From Nomia melanderi (Eukaryota; Arthropoda; Insecta; Hymenoptera; Halictidae), in NCBI RefSeq assembly GCF_051020985.1, contig NW_027475140.1, forward strand, positions 2,542,001 to 2,606,000: DNA of 64,000 nt. The letters run 5' to 3'. The notes under the pieces are model-generated. The model was not told where the DNA came from, did no database searches, and saw nothing but the letters and a program-made list of their open reading frames with translations. The translations under genes were made by a program, and so were the position numbers. Positions 61,401 through 64,000 of this stretch are shown here, piece after piece. Positions within the stretch are counted from its first letter, which is position 1; the number at the start of each line of letters is the position of its first letter.

Positions 61401-62099
61401 AGCCGAGATATCACCCGATATATATTGGATTTTCCCCTGGCCCTGACAGTCCGGCCCCACGAGACGGTGATTTTCTCGGCCCCTGGTGGTCCGAGGTCGC
61501 TCCCGCTGCACAGATTCATGCGCCAGGGCTTCCTACAGACAATGCAGTTTGATTTATTGCGCTATCTTTAATAGCACCCGAGATATCACCATGTATATAT
61601 TGGATTTTCCCCTGACCCTGTGTGTCCGGCCCCATGAGACGGTAGTTTTCTCGGCCCCTGGTGGTCCGAGGTCGTTCCCGCTGCACAGATTCATGCGCTA
61701 GGGCCTCCTATAGACAATGCACTTTGATTTATTGCGCTATCTCTAATAGCACCCGAGATATCACCATGTATATATTGGATTTTCCCCTGACCCTGTGTGT
61801 CCGGCCCCATGAGACGGTGGTTTTCTCGACCCCTGGGTGTCCGAGGTCGTTCCCGCTGCACAGATTCATGCGCCAGGGCCTCCTACAGACAATGCACTTT
61901 GATTTATTGCGCTATCTGTAATAGCACCCGAGATATCACCAGATATATATTGGATTTTTCCCCGACCCTGACAGTTCGGCCCCATGTGTCGGTGGTTTTC
62001 TCGGCCCCTGGTGGTCCGAGGTCGCTCCCGCTGCACAGATTCATGCGCCAGGGCCCCCCCGCAGATAATTCACTTTGGTTTAGTGCGCTATCTGTAAGA

Positions 62100-63850
62100 G
62101 CACCCGAGATATCACCAGATATATATTGAATTTTTCCCCGACCCTGAGTGTCCGGACCCATGTGTCGGTGGTTTTCTCGGCCCCTGGTGGTCCGAGGGCC
62201 ATGCCGCTGCACAGATTCATGCGCCAGGGCCTCCTACAGACAATGCACTATGATTTATTGCGCTATCTGTAATAGCACCCGAGATATCACCAGATATATA
62301 TTGGATTTTTCCCTGGCCCTGTGTGTCCGGCCCCATGAGACGGTAGTTTTCTCGGCCCCTGGTGGTCCGAGGTCGTTCCCGCTGCACAGATTCATGCGCT
62401 AGGGCCTCCTATAGACAATGCACTTTGATTTATTGCACTATCTCTAATAGCACCCGAGATATCACCATATGTATATATTGGATTTTTCCCCGACCCAGAC
62501 AGATCGGCCCCATGTGTCGGAGGTTTTCTCGGCCCCTGGTGGTCCGAGGTCGTTCCCGCTGCACAGATTCATGCGACAGGGCCCCCTGCAGATAACTCAC
62601 TTTGGTTTAGTGCGCTATCTGTAAAAGCACCCGAGATATCACCAGATATATATTGAATTTTTCCCCGACCGTGAGTGTCCGGCCCCATGAGACGGTGGTT
62701 TTGTCGGCCGCTGGTGGTCCGAGACCGTTCCCGCTGCACAGATTCGTGCGCCATGGCCTCCTGCAGATAATTCACTTTGGTTTATTGCGCTATCTGTAAT
62801 AGCACCCGAGATATCACCAGATATTTATTGGATTTTTCCCCGACCCTGACAGTTCGGCCCCATGTGTCGGTGGTTTTCTCGGCCCCTGGTGTCCGAGGTC
62901 GCTCCCGCTGCACAGATTCATGCGCCAGGGCCCCCCGCAGATAATTCACTTTGGTTTAGTGCGCTATCTGTAAGAGCACCCGAGATATCACCAGATATAT
63001 ATTGAATTTTTCCCCGACCCTGAGTGTCCGGACCCATGTGTCGGTGGTTTTCTCGGCACCTGGTGGTCCGAGGGCCATGCCGCGGCACAGATTCATGCGC
63101 CAGGGCCTCCTACAGACAATGCACTATGATTTATTGCGCTATCTGTAATAGCACCCGAGATATCACCAGATATTTATTGGATTTTTCCCTGACCCTGAGT
63201 GTCCGACCCCTGAGACGGTGATTTTCTCGGCCCCTGGTGGTCCGAGGTCGTTCGCGCTGCACAGATTCATGCGCCAGAGCCTCCTGCAGACAATGCACTT
63301 TGATTTATTGCGCTATCTGTAAAAGCTCCCGAGATATCACCAGATATATATTGAATTTTTCCCCGACCCTGAGTGTCCGGCCCCATGAGACGGTGGTTTT
63401 GTCGGCCCCTGGTGGTCCGAGACCGTTCCCGCTGCACAGATTCGTGCGCCATGGCCTCCTGCAGATAATTCACTTTGGTTTATTGCGCTATCTGTAATAG
63501 CACCCGAGATATCACCAGATATTTATTGGATTTTTCCCTGACACTGATTGACCGGCCCCATGTGTCGGTGGTTATCTCGGCCCCTGGTGGTCCGAGGTCG
63601 TTCCTGCTGCACAGATTCATGCGTCAGGGACCCCTGCAGATAATTCACTTTGGTTTAGTGCGCTATCTCTAATAGCACCCGAGATATCATCAGATACATC
63701 CTGGATTTTTACATGACCTTGGGTGTCCGGCTCCATGTGTCGGTGGTTTTCTCGGCCCCTGGTGGTCCGAGGTCGCTCCCGCTGCACAGATTCATGCGCC
63801 AGGGCCCCCCGCAGATAATTCACTTTGGTTTAGTGCGCTATCTGTAAGAG
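62100..63850 (+). repeat. Loose five-unit periodicity at the right end
   Basis: The unit with TAAGAGCACCC, TTGAATTTTTCCCCGACC and GGACCCATGTGTCGG starts at 62,100, 62,976 and 63,850. It is each time preceded by a unit with GTCGCTCCCGC and CCCCCCGCAG. The units between do not all correspond: 62,627 matches 63,325 four units later. The HOR is therefore imperfect or partly overwritten. Confidence 0.65.
63675..63849 (+). repeat. Hybrid unit in domain V
   Basis: It reads CAGATACATCCTGG and TTTTTACATGACCTTGGG, then GTCCGGCTCCATGTGTCGG. It has the same layout as the 35,160 hybrid but lies nearly 29 kb from it and has a domain V right half (GTCGCTCCCGC, CCCCCCGCAG). Confidence 0.7.
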
Positions 63851-64000
63851 CACCCGAGATATCACCAGATATATATTGAATTTTTCCCCGACCCTGAATG
63901 TCCGGACCCATGTGTCGGTGGTTTTCTCGGCCCCTGGTGGTCCGAGGGCGATCCCGCTGCACAGATTCATGCGCCAGGGCCTCCTACAGACAATGGCCTA
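63850..64000 (+). repeat. Partial last unit
   Basis: 151 bp of a domain V unit. It follows the repeat to GACAATG at about 63,995, after which the last five bases read GCCTA where units have CACTT or, in a minority, GACTT. This may be a variant or the first bases beyond a junction, and too little is present to decide. Confidence 0.6.

Larger units (their letters stand above)
1..64000 (+). repeat. Tandem satellite array, 175-bp unit, about 366 units
   Basis: The whole window is a head-to-tail array of one unit of about 175 bp. Unit starts (GCACCCGAG or a close variant) fall at 1, 176, 351, 526 and so on. Phase was followed through to 63,850, giving 365 full units and a 151-bp partial unit. Every phase change I met was a 1-2 bp indel, and the net change is -26 bp. 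All units read in the + orientation. No stretch lacks the repeat, so there is no gene-free gap to describe separately. Tandem organisation with nested higher-order copies is typical of eukaryotic centromeric or pericentromeric satellites. Centromere function is inferred, not shown. The array runs off both ends of the window. I do not recognise the satellite family. Confidence 0.99.
61401..64000 (+). repeat. Array domain V: CCCCGACC / ATGTGTCGG subtype
   Basis: Many units here read TTTTTCCCCGACC and then GACAGTTCGG or GAGTGTCCGG, with ATGTGTCGG replacing ATGAGACGG. Several end in TTTAGTGCGC with TAAGAGC or TAAAAGC instead of TAATAGC. The last changes one base of the ATAGC arm of the boundary dyad. 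A loose five-unit periodicity is visible: the same unit type starts at 62,100, 62,976 and 63,850 (spacings 876 and 874 bp), and 62,627 matches 63,325 (698 bp). The final bases of the window depart slightly from the unit. Confidence 0.7.

Noticed and set aside
1..64000. CRISPR array
   Set aside because: There are no unique spacers between short repeats; the whole 175 bp is repeated.
1..64000. Tandem rRNA, 5S, snRNA or histone gene cluster
   Set aside because: The unit is too short and has no recognisable gene, and no part folds or reads as a known RNA that I can identify.

Overview
The window is one uninterrupted tandem satellite array. A unit of about 175 bp repeats head to tail from base 1 to base 64,000, always in the same orientation. 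Counting from the conserved start GCACCCGAG at base 1, I followed the repeat phase to the last unit start at 63,850. That gives 365 complete units plus a 151-bp partial one, with a net drift of only -26 bp from an exact 175-bp lattice. The drift comes from isolated 1-2 bp indels. I found no gene, RNA gene, transposon, CRISPR, inversion or unique sequence. The open frames of 60-160 codons are by-products of the repeat.

This kind of array points to a eukaryotic nuclear genome, most likely centromeric or pericentromeric heterochromatin. The unit length is in the nucleosome-sized range common for centromeric satellites, and the units are organised into many higher-order repeats (HORs). I do not recognise the family and cannot name the species. 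It is not primate alpha satellite, and no unit carries a full CENP-B box.

Layout: (I) 1-17.1 kb, units with GT at unit positions 49-50 and mostly CTACAG at 135-140, mosaic HORs of 3-12 units, and nine copies of a divergent unit type. (II) 17.1-44.35 kb, a switch to mostly CA at 49-50 and CTGCAG, with 2-, 4-, 10-, 11-, 13-, 14- and 18-unit HORs, including three tandem 700-bp tetramers at 30.3-32.4 kb and two tandem 1,746-bp decamers at 33.9-37.4 kb. (III) 44.36-57.48 kb, a recent tandem duplication of a 6.3-kb (36-unit) block. Its second copy is 6,825 bp because it holds one extra 525-bp trimer. (IV) 57.5-61.4 kb, older mixed units resembling domain I. (V) 61.4-64 kb, a distinct subtype with CCCCGACC and ATGTGTCGG blocks in loose 4-5-unit repeats.

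Nothing here works together as a gene system. The interest lies in the array's evolution: nested duplications of different ages, hybrid units that suggest conversion or unequal exchange, an indel-prone C-run that marks lineages, and three short dyads preserved in most units. All identities and boundaries were judged by eye.
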